A stretch of DNA of 23,391 nucleotides from an uncultured beta proteobacterium. Its GTDB lineage: Bacteria > Pseudomonadota > Gammaproteobacteria > Burkholderiales > Burkholderiaceae. The stretch covers positions 1-23,391 of the forward strand of contig CAIMXN010000103.1 in NCBI GenBank assembly GCA_903845455.1. Reading direction: 5' to 3'. The position numbers and the translations under genes were made by a program. The stretch's first letter is position 1. Every line of letters begins with the position of its first letter. A model generated the notes under the pieces. That model saw only the letters and a list, made by a program, of their open reading frames with translations, was not told the origin of the DNA and made no database searches. Positions 22,739 to 23,391 of the stretch are shown here, in pieces.

Positions 22739-23391
22739 GTGGATTTTGAACTAACTTTAAATAGCGGGGCTCCATCGGCCGTTGCGAGTGCCGCAGTCCG
22801 TGAGTATGCGCTTGCTTATGGATTAACGCCGCAGAAGGCAATTCGTTTGCAAGCATTGCTCGAGCAAATGATCTTTGAGTCTAGGCAGCGAGAGTGTGTT
22901 GCTAGTGCGGATGAGCTCAAGATTCGGGTAATGCATGCTGATGGTAAATTACAAATTGAGGTACTTGACTACCGCCTTCCCATCAATCAAGGCGATGTTC
23001 ATCATTCTGAGGCTCGGCGCCTGATTGCATTAGGATTTGCTGATCAGATCCAGATTAAAACCATTGGTAATACTGGCAATAGCTCGATTTGTTCAGTCTC
23101 TCTTAACGACCATGGCTCTATATTTTTAACAGGGTCTGAAGTTCTCTCAGAAAATTCACCAGCAGTTTCAGATGAGGATGTTGCTAAATTAGTCATCCGC
23201 AAGATGGTGCCAGGTGACGCAATGAATTTAGCAAGATGCGTTTATCGTTGCTACGGATACAGCTACCCCAATTCAATGCTCTATCAACCTAAACTTGTTG
23301 CACATGCCTTGCATCAAGGCTTGATGCATTCTGCAGTTGCAGTGAGGTCTGATGGGGAGGTCGTAGGGCACTGTGCATTGTCTTTTTCTCA
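22739..23391 (+). CDS. Degenerate HATPase domain fused to GNAT acetyltransferase (partial, runs off window)
   Basis: The 217 visible residues start at GTG with AGGGG about ten bases upstream; the 3' end is outside the window. Residues about 1-125 follow the layout of an anti-sigma-type HATPase domain: an N-box-like helix LEQMIFESRQRE (41-52), a G1-like strand LQIEVLDYRLPI (71-82) and a C-terminal strand segment ADQIQIKTIGNTGNSSICSVSL. The N-box Asn is absent and the G1 D-x-G is D77-Y-R, so ATP binding is doubtful. From about 150 (VIRKMVPGDAMNLARCVYRCYGYSYPN, then AVAVRSDGEVVGHCALSF) it matches the start of a GNAT N-acetyltransferase. Similar two-domain proteins are known. The acetyl acceptor is unknown. 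Confidence 0.7.
   Translation, partial: MDFELTLNSGAPSAVASAAVREYALAYGLTPQKAIRLQALLEQMIFESRQRECVASADELKIRVMHADGKLQIEVLDYRLPINQGDVHHSEARRLIALGFADQIQIKTIGNTGNSSICSVSLNDHGSIFLTGSEVLSENSPAVSDEDVAKLVIRKMVPGDAMNLARCVYRCYGYSYPNSMLYQPKLVAHALHQGLMHSAVAVRSDGEVVGHCALSFS

Noticed and set aside
1..23391. Mobile elements, CRISPR arrays, tRNA or rRNA genes
   Set aside because: I looked for transposase-like proteins, regularly spaced repeats and tRNA-like cloverleaf motifs by eye and found none; a covariance-model search would be needed to exclude small RNAs.

Overview
The window looks like chromosomal DNA of a betaproteobacterium, most likely a Polynucleobacter-type member of the Burkholderiaceae. This is an inference from the AT-leaning base use combined with Burkholderiales-style proteins: a CysN-CysC fusion, a TAXI solute receptor with a cytoplasmic tail, and an ATP-binding/GNAT fusion. 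Gene density is high. I saw no rRNA, tRNA, CRISPR array, transposase or phage gene.

Left part (1-5086): a bidirectional terminator, a secreted four-EF-hand protein (minus), an acetolactate decarboxylase (plus), and a two-component pair (7TMR-DISM histidine kinase then OmpR-type regulator, minus). The pair is divergent from a small periplasmic solute-binding protein (plus), with a 17-bp palindrome in the shared promoter region.

Central part (5158-18574, all minus strand) reads from right to left as cysD, cysNC, a solute-binding/DUF4239 membrane fusion, two tandem copies of a two-gene module (cNMP-like domain plus DASS permease, followed by a membrane-tethered ABC_sub_bind-type binding protein), a PAPS-type sulfotransferase, a TauE/SafE permease and cysQ. 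CysD and CysNC would make PAPS, the sulfotransferase would spend it, and CysQ would hydrolyse the PAP product. The stretch therefore looks like a sulfate-activation and sulfate-transfer region with unusual anion transport genes embedded in it.

Right part (18879-23391): a stand-alone formyltransferase-fold protein and a membrane-anchored TAXI protein (plus), a Coq4-family protein with an extra N-terminal helical domain (minus, convergent), a small secreted protein of unknown function (plus), and the start of a degenerate HATPase plus GNAT fusion running off the window.

The most striking feature is the number of solute-binding domains: five proteins of four types, with no ABC ATPase, no ABC permease and no TRAP permease. 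Two of them are coupled to secondary-transporter (DASS) genes and one is fused to a bestrophin-like membrane domain. These are the best candidates here for undescribed transport or ligand-gated systems.
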